From contig OZ244209.1 in NCBI GenBank assembly GCA_965216885.1, positions 1,054,001 to 1,118,000 of the forward strand: a stretch of 64,000 nucleotides of DNA, read 5' to 3'. Within the stretch, counting starts at the first letter, position 1. Every line of letters starts with the position of its first letter. The notes below the pieces were generated by a model. That model did no database searches. It saw only the letters and a program-made list of their open reading frames with translations, and was not told the origin of the DNA. Both the position numbers and the translations under genes were made by a program. Source of the DNA: CAYNJG01 sp965216885. GTDB taxonomy: Bacteria; Planctomycetota; Planctomycetia; Pirellulales; Pirellulaceae. Below are positions 27,351 to 36,323 of the stretch, one piece after another.

Positions 27351-29831
27351 ATGAACGAGCAAGTCACAGACACCACTGACCTGGATCCGTGGGACGACGA
27401 GATCTTCGCCGATTTCGTTGCGTCCGAGGACGAAGGTGTCGAACCTGATGAGCCGATTCAGAAGGTCGACGCTCTCAAGTCGGCCTTGGCGAAGCTTTCG
27501 ACCGATCCCATGTCGCCGTCGACCGGGGATTCGCCGCCGGCTGCTCCGCGCAAGCCGAAGCCGAGCCCTGTAACGCGGCCCCAATCCGGGCCGGCCAAAG
27601 CCAAACCTCGCCAGACGTCCGGTCAAGCTTCACCGGCGGGCGCCGAGAGCATTGTCGCCGGCCCCTGCGAGGACCCGGTGATCCGGCCCGCGGAACTGGG
27701 GCAGATTGAATGTGAGGAGTTGGCCGAAGCTTTTCTTGACGATGCGGCGCGTGGAACTGCTGCGCTGGATCAGGCCGTGATTGACTACGAGTCGGACAAC
27801 AATCGTGCCGAGGCTCTCGGGCAGATCTGCCGGGAGCTGCACACGCTCAAGGGCGCTTCGTCGACCGTTGGACTCACGGACACGGGCCGCTACATCCATG
27901 AAATCGAAGATTTCGTACAGAAGCCAGGAGCCACTCCGGCGCAGATTACGGAGGTACTTCTGGGGTGCCTGGATACCTTGCGCCGACAGTCGGCATTGCT
28001 GGCAGGCAACAGTGTGTCGGAGGAGTCCGAGACGACTGAAGACGCCCCGACGGAAACCACCAACCGCATTGAAGCGGCCAGTGAGGGCGAGGACTCCATC
28101 AGTGTGAAAGGCGAACAACTCGATCGTTTGCTGGACATGTTGACCTCGCTGACGATGCTGGACAATCAACGCGACGCGCGTGTAGACCGGTTTCGTGAGA
28201 TCGACGCGAACCTGCGAGTTTGTGGCAACCGGATTCGTGATCTCGAACGTTCGCTGCTCAAGGGGACATCACTGGGCGACCCCGTCGCCACGTTGAAATC
28301 GGCTGGCAGCCCGCTGCGGGAAGTTGCCAACGACCTGGGCGAGATTGGCAAACTGTTGCGGGATGCGTATTCGCCCATCACGCAGGAGCATGTGGCCGTC
28401 TCGAATTTCATTCGGCAGTTCCGTCACGCACTGGTCTCGATCATGCGTATGCCGGTGACGGGGATGTTTCGCCGCCTGCAACGCGCTGCGCTGGATGCTG
28501 CCCGCGTTGAGCGAAAACAGGTACGCCTTGACGTGATTGGTTCGGACGCTGGCCTGGAAAGGTCGGTACAGGAACGTCTGCTTGACCCGCTGATGCACAT
28601 CATTCGAAATGCCGTGAGTCACGGAATCGAATCCCCCGAAGAGCGACGCCGGTTGGGCAAGGACCCCGTCGGCACCGTGACGCTGGAAGCCATTAGTGCT
28701 CCGAACCTGCTGACATTGAATGTGAAAGACGATGGTCGCGGGTTGGACTACGAATCATTGCGTCGCAAAGGAACGGAGCTTGGATTGCTACAGGATGGAC
28801 GCAATGCAAGTCGTGAGGAACTGGGAAAACTGATCTTTCGTCGCGGACTGTCGACACGGTCGACGGCGAACGAGGTCGCCGGACGTGGCGTGGGAATGGA
28901 TGTCGTCGCGGATACGCTGGAGAAGCTTCATTCGTGGATTGAAGTGGACTCGACGCCCAATGAGGGCACCAACATACGCCTGACGGTGCCGCTGAAATCC
29001 ATCACCGAACACGCGCTGGTTGTCCGTGCTGGCGAGCACCTGGTGGCGTTGCCGATGCAGTTTGTCCGCAGTGCGGACGATTCCGAAGTCGCCGAAGATG
29101 CGTCAATACCAAACCTCGCGCATGCACTTGGGATTCCAAATACAGCATCGCGAAGCTCGGCCAACGTGATCGCGATTGAGCGAGTGCCCAATCCGGTCAA
29201 GTCGTCCGATGAATCACACACGATCTCTTTTGTGGTCGACGAGGTGATTGGCCCTCAGGAGGTCGTGGTGCGGCCTTTGCCGGCCCTGATGCGACATCAA
29301 AAACTGTTTGGCGGCGTTACGCTGGCGGCCGACGGGCAACTGGTCTTTGTGCTGAATGCCTTGCGACTTGCCGGCACACTTCAGGCGATTGTGGACGGTG
29401 AAACGGCCGTACCGCGCATTAATACCAATGCGGTGAACGACAGTTGTGAAGCTCATGTCCTGATTGTCGACGATTCGCTGAGTGCGAGAAATGCTGCATC
29501 GATGATGTTTCGGGAGCAGGGCCTCGTCGTACATGAGGCACAGGACGGCATGGAGGGCCTGGAAATGCTGGAGGAGGAAGATTGGGCGGTCGTCATCACC
29601 GACTTCGACATGCCCAAGATGAATGGCATCAAGTTTGTGGAGGCGCTACGAGCGCAGCCCAACATGCAAAACGTTCCGGTATTGATGGTGAGCAGTCGCT
29701 CGCCGGAAGAGATGGAAACGGTTGCTCTCGAAGCGGGAGCCACCCATTACGTCACCAAGCCGCTCACGGCCGAAGTGTTTGACAAACTGATTCAACCGAC
29801 GATTGAAAATGCAGGCGGTACCAATGGCTGA
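27351..29831 (+). CDS. CheA-type histidine kinase with C-terminal receiver
   Basis: 826 residues. About 110 residues of Pro-rich acidic sequence precede an HPt domain with the phosphorylated His at 164 (RELHTLKGAS). A helical dimerisation part follows, then the HATPase domain: N box HIIRNAVSHGIESPEERR, G1 DDGRGLD and G2 GRGVGMDVV. A CheW-like domain (about 560-690) leads to a complete receiver with phosphorylation site D751 (VITDFDMP) and Lys in VTKP. The built-in receiver is typical of non-flagellar chemosensory systems (Frz-like or alternative-function) and may act as a phosphate sink. ATG 27351 follows 27 bases after the receptor gene. Confidence 0.92.
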   Translation: MNEQVTDTTDLDPWDDEIFADFVASEDEGVEPDEPIQKVDALKSALAKLSTDPMSPSTGDSPPAAPRKPKPSPVTRPQSGPAKAKPRQTSGQASPAGAESIVAGPCEDPVIRPAELGQIECEELAEAFLDDAARGTAALDQAVIDYESDNNRAEALGQICRELHTLKGASSTVGLTDTGRYIHEIEDFVQKPGATPAQITEVLLGCLDTLRRQSALLAGNSVSEESETTEDAPTETTNRIEAASEGEDSISVKGEQLDRLLDMLTSLTMLDNQRDARVDRFREIDANLRVCGNRIRDLERSLLKGTSLGDPVATLKSAGSPLREVANDLGEIGKLLRDAYSPITQEHVAVSNFIRQFRHALVSIMRMPVTGMFRRLQRAALDAARVERKQVRLDVIGSDAGLERSVQERLLDPLMHIIRNAVSHGIESPEERRRLGKDPVGTVTLEAISAPNLLTLNVKDDGRGLDYESLRRKGTELGLLQDGRNASREELGKLIFRRGLSTRSTANEVAGRGVGMDVVADTLEKLHSWIEVDSTPNEGTNIRLTVPLKSITEHALVVRAGEHLVALPMQFVRSADDSEVAEDASIPNLAHALGIPNTASRSSANVIAIERVPNPVKSSDESHTISFVVDEVIGPQEVVVRPLPALMRHQKLFGGVTLAADGQLVFVLNALRLAGTLQAIVDGETAVPRINTNAVNDSCEAHVLIVDDSLSARNAASMMFREQGLVVHEAQDGMEGLEMLEEEDWAVVITDFDMPKMNGIKFVEALRAQPNMQNVPVLMVSSRSPEEMETVALEAGATHYVTKPLTAEVFDKLIQPTIENAGGTNG

Positions 29832-31359
29832 TACCACAACGATTCTGGTTATTGACGACAGCGCGACGATCCGCAGACTGGTGGACAGTACGCTCAGTCG
29901 TGATGGCTACTCCGTGATTCTCGCGCCCAATGCCGAGGATGGCATCGAGATGGCGGGCGAGCACCGGCCGGACATGATCCTGTTGGATCATCAACTGCCC
30001 GGGACGACAGGCTTCGACGTCTGCCAGATATTGATTGCCGATCCCGAACTCAGCAAAATTCCGGTGGTAATCAGCTCGACTCTGCGGAAGCGAGCGTACG
30101 TGGAGTATGCCGACCTTTCCAACGTCGTCGATATGCTACCCAAGCCCTACACCGAAGAGTTGCTGCTGACGACGGTCGGCAACGCGCTCGATACCGGCCA
30201 GATGATCGTTTCGTCCCAGGCAGATGGCACCGCCATTCCCGAGGTTATCAACCAACAGGGTGAAAGCGACCTCTCCGGAACGTTCCAGGGATTTTCGATT
30301 CGGGAAGTGATCGACTTCCTCAACAACGGCAAGAAGAACGGCACGCTGGAGATCGAAGGTCAACACAAACGGTACTCGATCTACCTCAACGCCGGACGCG
30401 TGATTGGTATCGCTTCGACGGGAGTTCCTGCGGAGGAGGTCGTGGACCGACTCCCTGAATCGCTGAACGAACTGGCGCCCGTACTGAACGTCACGATGGG
30501 ACGCAGTGGTGCGGCCCTGGAGAGTATCCTCGATCTGCTGAATACGGAAGTGCTCGATCCTCGCCTGCTACGAAAGCTGCTTCGACACCAGGCCGCCGTG
30601 CTGCTGGTCAACTGCTTCGGCGAAGAACTCAAATCGTTCCGGTTCGATGGCCGGAAGGAGGTGCCGTCGCTGTTCGAGCGTCTGCCACTGGATGTGAGTG
30701 TGCTGGCGTTGTTGGTGGAAGGCGCGATTACGCGTCGAGCGGATGAGCTACCAGAAATCTCCGGCTCGGAGTCGTTTTCGCGGCGGCCCATTCGCGGGCA
30801 GAATCTCGATCGCGCCGGGCTCACGGCAAAACAGTCGATGGTGCTGGGGCAGCTCACGTCCGCTCGCACATTGTCGGAGCTTGGCGAGGCGATCGATGGC
30901 TCGAATTCCGAATTGCGGGCCGTGCTGTACGGCTTTGAGCTCGCAGAACTGATTGAATGTAGTGGTGGCGGTGGTGAATCGCCCCGACGCGTGGTGGTCT
31001 ACGAGTCGGAGGCAGCCGTCGCGAATGCCATCAAGAAAGCCTTTGACGGGCATTCGGGCTATGAGATGACCGTGGTCAACGATGCGACCGCCGCGCGCCT
31101 TGTCGCTCGGCGAACGTCGCCGGACGTCGTGGTTGTCGATGCAACCGACTTGCAGGTCTTCGGGGAATTGCGTGCCGCCGTTACGTCCGATCGCACACTT
31201 TGGGTCGCAACCAACGACGACGGCACTGTCCCGAAAGGGGCCAGCGTCGCCATCGAGCGACCCTTCGGACCCGAAAAGCTGCTGGAAGTATTGGGACGTT
31301 CTGATTGCAGTGATGGTTTGGTCAACGACACCGCGGAGCAGAATCTATGCACAACGTAA
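29824..31359 (+). CDS. Receiver plus PATAN (DUF4388) protein with degenerate second receiver
   Basis: 511 residues from ATG 29824, overlapping the kinase gene by eight bases. Residues 1-125 are an intact receiver (D11-D12, D55 in LLDHQLP, Lys in PKPY). Residues about 148-300 are a PATAN/DUF4388 domain (DLSGTFQGFSIREVIDFLNNGKKNGTLEIEG...). The last about 115 residues look like a second receiver that has lost the acidic pair (VVVYESE at the first strand) but keeps an Asp in VVVDAT and a Pro after strand five (ERPFGPEK). PATAN proteins often regulate type IV pili or polysaccharide export. It is probably a direct target of the kinase. Confidence 0.83.
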   Translation: MADTTTILVIDDSATIRRLVDSTLSRDGYSVILAPNAEDGIEMAGEHRPDMILLDHQLPGTTGFDVCQILIADPELSKIPVVISSTLRKRAYVEYADLSNVVDMLPKPYTEELLLTTVGNALDTGQMIVSSQADGTAIPEVINQQGESDLSGTFQGFSIREVIDFLNNGKKNGTLEIEGQHKRYSIYLNAGRVIGIASTGVPAEEVVDRLPESLNELAPVLNVTMGRSGAALESILDLLNTEVLDPRLLRKLLRHQAAVLLVNCFGEELKSFRFDGRKEVPSLFERLPLDVSVLALLVEGAITRRADELPEISGSESFSRRPIRGQNLDRAGLTAKQSMVLGQLTSARTLSELGEAIDGSNSELRAVLYGFELAELIECSGGGGESPRRVVVYESEAAVANAIKKAFDGHSGYEMTVVNDATAARLVARRTSPDVVVVDATDLQVFGELRAAVTSDRTLWVATNDDGTVPKGASVAIERPFGPEKLLEVLGRSDCSDGLVNDTAEQNLCTT

Positions 31360-32789
31360 CGACCGAGGGCGCTGTTGCCTTCGTCACATTGATGGGGCCA
31401 GGCTCCACGAAACAGTTCGAATTGCCCGAAGGTGTCGCGGCCCTGGTTGGTAGTGGCAGTGGATGTCATATCCAAATTCCGGATGCCACGGTTGCCGAGC
31501 GACAGTGTCTGATCGAATTTCGCAACGAACAGCTGTTGGTACATAACTGGAATCCGGATTCACCCACCCGGGTCAACGGCGCGACCTTTGACGAGGCGAC
31601 GGAGGTAACGTCCCGTGACGTGCTGAGTTTTGGTAACTACCAGATGAATTTTGGGCGTCCCGCCCTGTCTCCGGTTGCCGCGGCGGCCGAGTCGAAGGCT
31701 CCACTGCCATCGCTCAAGCAGGAGTCGGCAGTGCCGTCGTCGACGGACGAGACAACCGCGACCTTGTCCTCGGCCAATGCGGATAGCACCGATGTGAACG
31801 AAACCGTCGAACTTACCGATACAGAAACGGCTCCATTGTCGGTTGACGACCGATTCGCCGATTTTGACGAAACGCCCAGTGCGGCTGCAACGCCTGCTGG
31901 CAAACCAGCGACTGCTGTGGATGAAACCAGTGTCGAAGATTCGACGATCTCGCTGCTCCATTCGGAAATTGAATTCCTGCAGAAAGAGCTGGAAGAACGC
32001 GAGGCCACCATATCTGAAATGCGTTCGCATTCCGCGTCGCGTTCGCTGGAGGAAGTGGCCGTCAGCGCCTCAAGCAATCGAATGGAAGATCTGTTGTTCG
32101 AGCTGCAGATGAGCGACGAACGTCTTTCCAATCTCGAACACGAGCTGCGGATTCTTGAGGAGTTGCAGGCGGCGGAGGCGGATGAAAAGCGACAGATTGA
32201 GGCATGGGTCGGTGATATCGAGGCCCGCATTGCACGACGCGAAGAAGAGAGTGAAGCCGAAATTGGCGTGCTGCGAAGTCGCCTGGAACGGGAGAGCCAG
32301 GAACGCGTCGCGACGCAAAATCGAGCAGACGCAACGCTCACCGCCGGCGGTGATATGCAGTTGGCCGAGGAGCTAAATCGGCTACGACAGGAACACGAGG
32401 CCACGAAACAGAAACTCGATGAGTCGACGGATCGTTGCCGGCAGTTGGAACAACAGGTCGCGGAGCATACGCAATCCGGCGACGAGGCAGCGATCGAAGC
32501 CCGTATTGAACAGGCGCTTCGACAGGAACGCCTCACAATCGCTCAGGAACGAGCGGCCATATCCCGACGGGAACACGACATCACTGCAAGGCTCAAGGAG
32601 ATGGAGACGCATATGGAAATGGAGGCGTCGCACCCGAAGACGAACGAAATCGACGAGAAGTTCCATGTCTTCCGCGAGCACCTCAAAGAGCTCCATCAAC
32701 AGGACATGGCCGACTACCGACCGCCTTCCATGGGCCAGCGGCTCATGAAACTTTGGCACAGTCTGGACGGCCCGACGGACAGGGACTAA
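31347..32789 (+). CDS. FHA-domain protein with long coiled coil
   Basis: 480 residues, overlapping the previous gene by 13 bases. Residues about 8-100 are an FHA domain (LVGSGSGCHIQIPDATVAERQCLIEF...PTRVNG...DVLSFGNYQMNF), which binds phosphothreonine. The usual Arg/Ser/His pocket residues are only partly conserved (GSGSGCHIQI in place of GRSxxxxI). An acidic Ser/Thr-rich linker at about 105-195 is followed by roughly 250 residues of heptad-rich Glu/Arg sequence, predicted coiled coil. It looks like a scaffold that could link the kinase half of the operon with the GTPase half. No Ser/Thr kinase gene is adjacent. Confidence 0.8.
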   Translation: MHNVTTEGAVAFVTLMGPGSTKQFELPEGVAALVGSGSGCHIQIPDATVAERQCLIEFRNEQLLVHNWNPDSPTRVNGATFDEATEVTSRDVLSFGNYQMNFGRPALSPVAAAAESKAPLPSLKQESAVPSSTDETTATLSSANADSTDVNETVELTDTETAPLSVDDRFADFDETPSAAATPAGKPATAVDETSVEDSTISLLHSEIEFLQKELEEREATISEMRSHSASRSLEEVAVSASSNRMEDLLFELQMSDERLSNLEHELRILEELQAAEADEKRQIEAWVGDIEARIARREEESEAEIGVLRSRLERESQERVATQNRADATLTAGGDMQLAEELNRLRQEHEATKQKLDESTDRCRQLEQQVAEHTQSGDEAAIEARIEQALRQERLTIAQERAAISRREHDITARLKEMETHMEMEASHPKTNEIDEKFHVFREHLKELHQQDMADYRPPSMGQRLMKLWHSLDGPTDRD

Positions 32790-32844
32790 TTGGGCGAAGT
32801 TCTCCGGTCAGGCGAGGCTCTACTCAACAGGCAAAACGATACGA

Positions 32845-33369
32845 ATGAATCCGCAACTACAACAACACGGCATGCAGGGCGGGGCTTCCAGATTTACGGC
32901 TGAAGACCATGCGCGGGCCCTGTATGTGGCGGTCGACCAGTTGACTCAGTGCGTTACCGAGTTGCGGGAAGTGGCGACGGCGGCGGACTGGCAGTCAGGT
33001 GAGCTGCAGGGTCAACAGTCCTGCGACCGGGGCGGTGAGAGCCCGAAGCGAGACCACAGCCTGGTGCGAGACCACGACCCGGAACGAGACCACGCTGGCG
33101 CCGCATCGGCACTCGACGTTGACGAAGTGACTGCCGAACTGCTGCACCGCGAGCGATTACAGCTTATCGACGCGTGGGCGGCGCTCGAATCGGAACAGCG
33201 TCGGCAACAGACAAACACGCCACAGACAAAATCTCCGCAAGCAAAAACACAAAGCGGAGTAGCGCCGGCGATGACCACTCGTCCGGTGAATTCAGGATCA
33301 GCAGGAGCGATGGAGAAATCGAAGCAGTTTCGATTTCTGCAACGTGAATATGACAAGCATCGCGAATAG
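32845..33369 (+). CDS. Hypothetical protein with Arg-Asp-His repeats
   Basis: 174 residues; I do not recognise the family. An N-terminal helix (FTAEDHARALYVAVDQLTQCVTELREVA) is followed by a charged stretch with three or four copies of x-R-D-H (PKRDHSLVRDHDPERDHAG), another helix (EVTAELLHRERLQLIDAWAALESEQRRQ), a Gln/Thr/Pro-rich linker and a basic end. The length of the helices and the lack of a hydrophobic core suggest a partly disordered adaptor. It stands 55 bases after the FHA gene and 24 before the FGE-fold gene, so it belongs to the same unit. Confidence 0.6.
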   Translation: MNPQLQQHGMQGGASRFTAEDHARALYVAVDQLTQCVTELREVATAADWQSGELQGQQSCDRGGESPKRDHSLVRDHDPERDHAGAASALDVDEVTAELLHRERLQLIDAWAALESEQRRQQTNTPQTKSPQAKTQSGVAPAMTTRPVNSGSAGAMEKSKQFRFLQREYDKHRE

Positions 33370-33393
33370 ACATTTCGCACACAGGAGACTGAC

Positions 33394-34344
33394 ATGGGCC
33401 TCATGAATTTATTGAAGCGGTCGACCAAAACGCTCGATGAACCGGTCGTTGCTACACCGCTGTGCGATGACCCGTGCGCGGAACACCTGCTGCGGACCGG
33501 TGGCTATTGCAAATTGCTTGCCGAGTCCGAGATCTGGGAGCCGGATGCGACGGCTGCCGCATCGAACATGATGCAAAAGGAAATGGCGTTTGTGCCAGCT
33601 GGCACCACGAGACTTGAAAACATCGCCATTGTTGATGGTAGCACCGACGATTGCGGTACGTTCGAAGTCGATGTCGAACCTTTCTTCATTGACCGGAAAG
33701 CCGTCACCAACGTCCAGTTCAAACGCTTCGTCGACGCGGACGGCTATCGGGACGAGAGCTTCTGGCCGGTTGAAATCCAGTCCTATGTTTTTCAGTTCAC
33801 GGACACGACGGGAGTTCCTGGCCCGGCGCTCTGGCAGGATGGATCCTATCGACCTGAGATGAAAAATCATCCCGTGGTCGGGATTTCATGGCACGAAGCA
33901 AACGCGTACGCGAACTGGATCGGTAAGCGACTACCTACTTCCTCGCAGTGGCAGCGTGCGGGAACGTGGTGGAATCCGGGCTGTCGCTACCCGTGGGGCA
34001 AGAGTTACGAGGTCGAACGAGCCAACATTCATGGAACTGGAATTCGCGGTACCGTACCGGTCGGAGACTACGCGGACTCCGCGACCCCCAATGGCATTGT
34101 GCAGCTGGTAGGTAACACCTGGGAATGGGTGGACGCGTGTTTTGCAGAAGTCGAGTTTGAAGGCTGCATGGTCCCCATTGAAGAACCGCTGGGAGAGATT
34201 CGCGGAGGTGCCTATGACAGCTACTTGCCTTCCCAGGCGACGTGCCTGTTCCGGAGTGGGCAGCCGTTGCTCAATCGCGCCTACAACGTTGGGTTCCGAT
34301 GCGCTGCCGACGCGCACCTGCTGGCGCATGTGGAAACGGAATGA
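33394..34344 (+). CDS. FGE-sulfatase (SUMF1-fold) domain protein, probably non-catalytic
   Basis: 316 residues, with AGGAG six bases before ATG 33394. From about residue 64 it has the FGE-sulfatase fold: MAFVPAGT, FFIDRKAVTNVQFKRFVDADGY, HPVVGISWHEANAYANWIGKRLPTSSQWQRAG, GCRYPWG, NTWEWVDA, and R270-G-G-A-Y. True formylglycine-generating enzymes have two active-site cysteines shortly after R-G-G. Here the positions read AYDSYLPSQAT and the next Cys is 284, so the catalytic pair is not evident. Proteins of this fold without the cysteines can be binding or regulatory modules. It is the third gene from the end of the operon and is followed by the GTPase gene. Confidence 0.82.
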   Translation: MGLMNLLKRSTKTLDEPVVATPLCDDPCAEHLLRTGGYCKLLAESEIWEPDATAAASNMMQKEMAFVPAGTTRLENIAIVDGSTDDCGTFEVDVEPFFIDRKAVTNVQFKRFVDADGYRDESFWPVEIQSYVFQFTDTTGVPGPALWQDGSYRPEMKNHPVVGISWHEANAYANWIGKRLPTSSQWQRAGTWWNPGCRYPWGKSYEVERANIHGTGIRGTVPVGDYADSATPNGIVQLVGNTWEWVDACFAEVEFEGCMVPIEEPLGEIRGGAYDSYLPSQATCLFRSGQPLLNRAYNVGFRCAADAHLLAHVETE

Positions 34345-34407
34345 CGGTCCTGGTCGAAACACAGACGAAACATATGGCCCACACCATCAACATGGCTGGA
34401 CGACGAA

Positions 34408-35325
34408 ATGAAGACTGAACAGCTGGAAACGCATCGCTACTTTGGTGCATCGAAGATCATTACGTGCTGCTGCTGCGGCGCGCAGAATGGTGCACAGTCG
34501 GAGGCTTGCAGTCAGTGTTATATTCCTCTGGCGATCTCCGAATGCGCGGAGAATCGCGGCGTGAAGCCGCAGTTCATTCCCATTCTCGGTGGCAGTGGCG
34601 CGGGCAAAACGGTCTACATTGGAATGTTGCTGGACATGTTGTCCAAAGCGCAGCACGATGTGGTTGGGCAGGCGAACAATTCCTTCTCCGTGGCAGTGCA
34701 GCAGGAAACGCTGGCGTCACTCGAGCGTCGACGCTTCCCTGAAAAGACCGTCGTTGAATCCGACGAGTGGAACTGGATTCACTGCGAAGTGCGATCTGGC
34801 AAGCACAAGAACAAGAATAAACGAAATCGAAATCCGCTGGACCTTGTGGCGCCGGACCTCGCGGGTGAAGCCGTCTCCATGGAGTTGGATCACCCGGACA
34901 GCTTTCCAATTGTAAAAACGTGCGTCTCCCATGCTTACGCGGTCATTCTGCTAATCGATGCCCTGAAGGCGCGAGACCATGGAACCGACGAGGACCTGTT
35001 GGCGACGAAGATCGCGACGTACATCCATTCGAACGCGCGTCGGAATGGACTCGTACGACGCAGTGTGAATATTCCACTGGCGATTACCTTTACCAAGACA
35101 GATCTGTGCCGGGAAGCCGCCGAAGACCCCGAGAAGTTCGCGCGTCACAACCTGCCGGCGTTTTATGCGTACTCCGAGCGGAACTTGCCGAAGCGTGAGT
35201 TCTTTGCGGCCAGCGTTGTGGGCAGCGTTACTCGCATCAGCCATGAACAGGGTGACTACTACCTGCCGCTACATGTCCAGCCGGCTGGCATCATCGAGCC
35301 GCTGGCGTGGGCCATGAAATCGTAA
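34408..35325 (+). CDS. Zinc-ribbon P-loop GTPase, DO-GTPase2-like
   Basis: 305 residues. A zinc ribbon at C20-C23 and C34-C37 is followed by the P-loop G61-G-S-G-A-G-K-T68. The G3 motif is D150-L-A-G-E (DxxG), and the G4 motif T229-K-T-D232 in place of NKxD, with hydrophobic strands before each. TKxD and the order of strands point to a TRAFAC-type GTPase, and the family closest by feel is the DO-GTPase2 group that often sits beside GAP1 proteins. I see only one GTPase domain. The next gene encodes a GAP1-like protein. The product is likely cytoplasmic. Confidence 0.75.
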   Translation: MKTEQLETHRYFGASKIITCCCCGAQNGAQSEACSQCYIPLAISECAENRGVKPQFIPILGGSGAGKTVYIGMLLDMLSKAQHDVVGQANNSFSVAVQQETLASLERRRFPEKTVVESDEWNWIHCEVRSGKHKNKNKRNRNPLDLVAPDLAGEAVSMELDHPDSFPIVKTCVSHAYAVILLIDALKARDHGTDEDLLATKIATYIHSNARRNGLVRRSVNIPLAITFTKTDLCREAAEDPEKFARHNLPAFYAYSERNLPKREFFAASVVGSVTRISHEQGDYYLPLHVQPAGIIEPLAWAMKS

Positions 35326-35349
35326 AGTCGAAGCAGGCTCAGCAGCATC

Positions 35350-36072
35350 ATGTTTCTTGAACAGGCTATCTATACTTCCAGCAAAACGCGCCACGGCGAG
35401 GGGTATCACGTTGTGGCGAAGTCGCCCGGGATCGCGGGTGACATTGTTGCGGCGCTGAATCGCTGGTGTCCTTCTCATGCGACGCTGGGTTCGGATATGG
35501 ATGCCGAAAGTCTGAATTTCCATCGACTTGTCGGTTCAACGTTCGCGTTCTCACGGACGGTCTACGGAGGCAAGGAATTCAGCGGTCGCGGTGGCCTGCA
35601 GGTCGTCAGTATCGTGCTGCTGTTGGACCAATCGCATCTGAAGGGATACGAAAACAATCCGTTTCATCTGGCTCGCGTCGCGCGGTCACGAGGGCATCTA
35701 CGTTGGAGTCCGCCGATTCCGGATCGATTGCCACAGGTCGAATTGCCTGACTTCGATCCCGTGGAATCGCTGCTGCTGGAGGAGGAATCCTGCCCCGAAA
35801 TCGACTCGATTCCACAACGCATTCGCTGTGGAAAACGTGTCGCGGTTGTGACCGGCCAAGGCGGTACGTCCGCCAGATCGAACAAAATTGCCGAGGCTGT
35901 GTTGAAAAGCATGCCTGTTTCCGAACGAATCAACTTTTCTTTTACCACAGGGTTGAAGTGGTCCAAGCAGAGACCGTTTCAATTGCATATGCTGGAAGAC
36001 ATCGACGATCGTGCAGCGAATCGCATGAAGACCGACGGTGTGGAAATTATTCGGCGAACAGCGCGGGTGTGA
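35350..36072 (+). CDS. GAP1-N2-like GTPase-associated protein
   Basis: 240 residues, 24 bases after the GTPase gene. The opening (MFLEQAIYTSSKTRHGEGYHVVAKSPGIAGDIVAALNRW) fits the N-terminal domain of the GTPase-associated protein 1 group (a conserved QAxYTS and GYxVVAxSPG). The following FSRTVYGGKEFSGRGG and HLLLLD-like strands are in the expected order. It ends soon after, so the middle and C-terminal GAP1 domains seen in larger members are absent. A role as regulator of the adjacent GTPase is suggested by gene order and by the published family predictions, not by any catalytic residue that I can identify. Confidence 0.6.
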   Translation: MFLEQAIYTSSKTRHGEGYHVVAKSPGIAGDIVAALNRWCPSHATLGSDMDAESLNFHRLVGSTFAFSRTVYGGKEFSGRGGLQVVSIVLLLDQSHLKGYENNPFHLARVARSRGHLRWSPPIPDRLPQVELPDFDPVESLLLEEESCPEIDSIPQRIRCGKRVAVVTGQGGTSARSNKIAEAVLKSMPVSERINFSFTTGLKWSKQRPFQLHMLEDIDDRAANRMKTDGVEIIRRTARV

Positions 36073-36215
36073 CGGAGTTCCGTGACCACGGTGGCGCAAG
36101 AGGCAGGCTTTCCCGCGTTGCGAATTGGTGATTGCAGTGCTGTCGCGGTCTCGTTTGTTCGGCTTGACGGAAAGAGGTCGACGCTTAGAATCTTTCGGTT
36201 GCCATGGATGGCAGC

Positions 36216-36261
36216 ACAATTGATGCGAGTTCACTCTGATTGAGTGGTCACATCGAATTGT
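36216..36261. promoter_or_regulatory. Long interrupted inverted repeat upstream of dnaG
   Basis: ACAATTGATG (36216-36225) pairs with CATCGAATTGT (36251-36261, one extra G), and inside it CACTC (36232-36236) pairs with GAGTG (36242-36246). No T-run follows. It could be an operator or a structured leader. Confidence 0.4.
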
Positions 36262-36323
36262 TGTACCGAGAGTCACGGATGGCTTTTCAGTACACTAGCC
36301 GTCTTTGGGGTTACTGATTTTCG

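Noticed and set aside
24684..36072. Flagellar chemotaxis operon
   Set aside because: No cheR, cheB, cheZ or flagellar genes. The CheA-REC and PATAN proteins point to a non-flagellar output.
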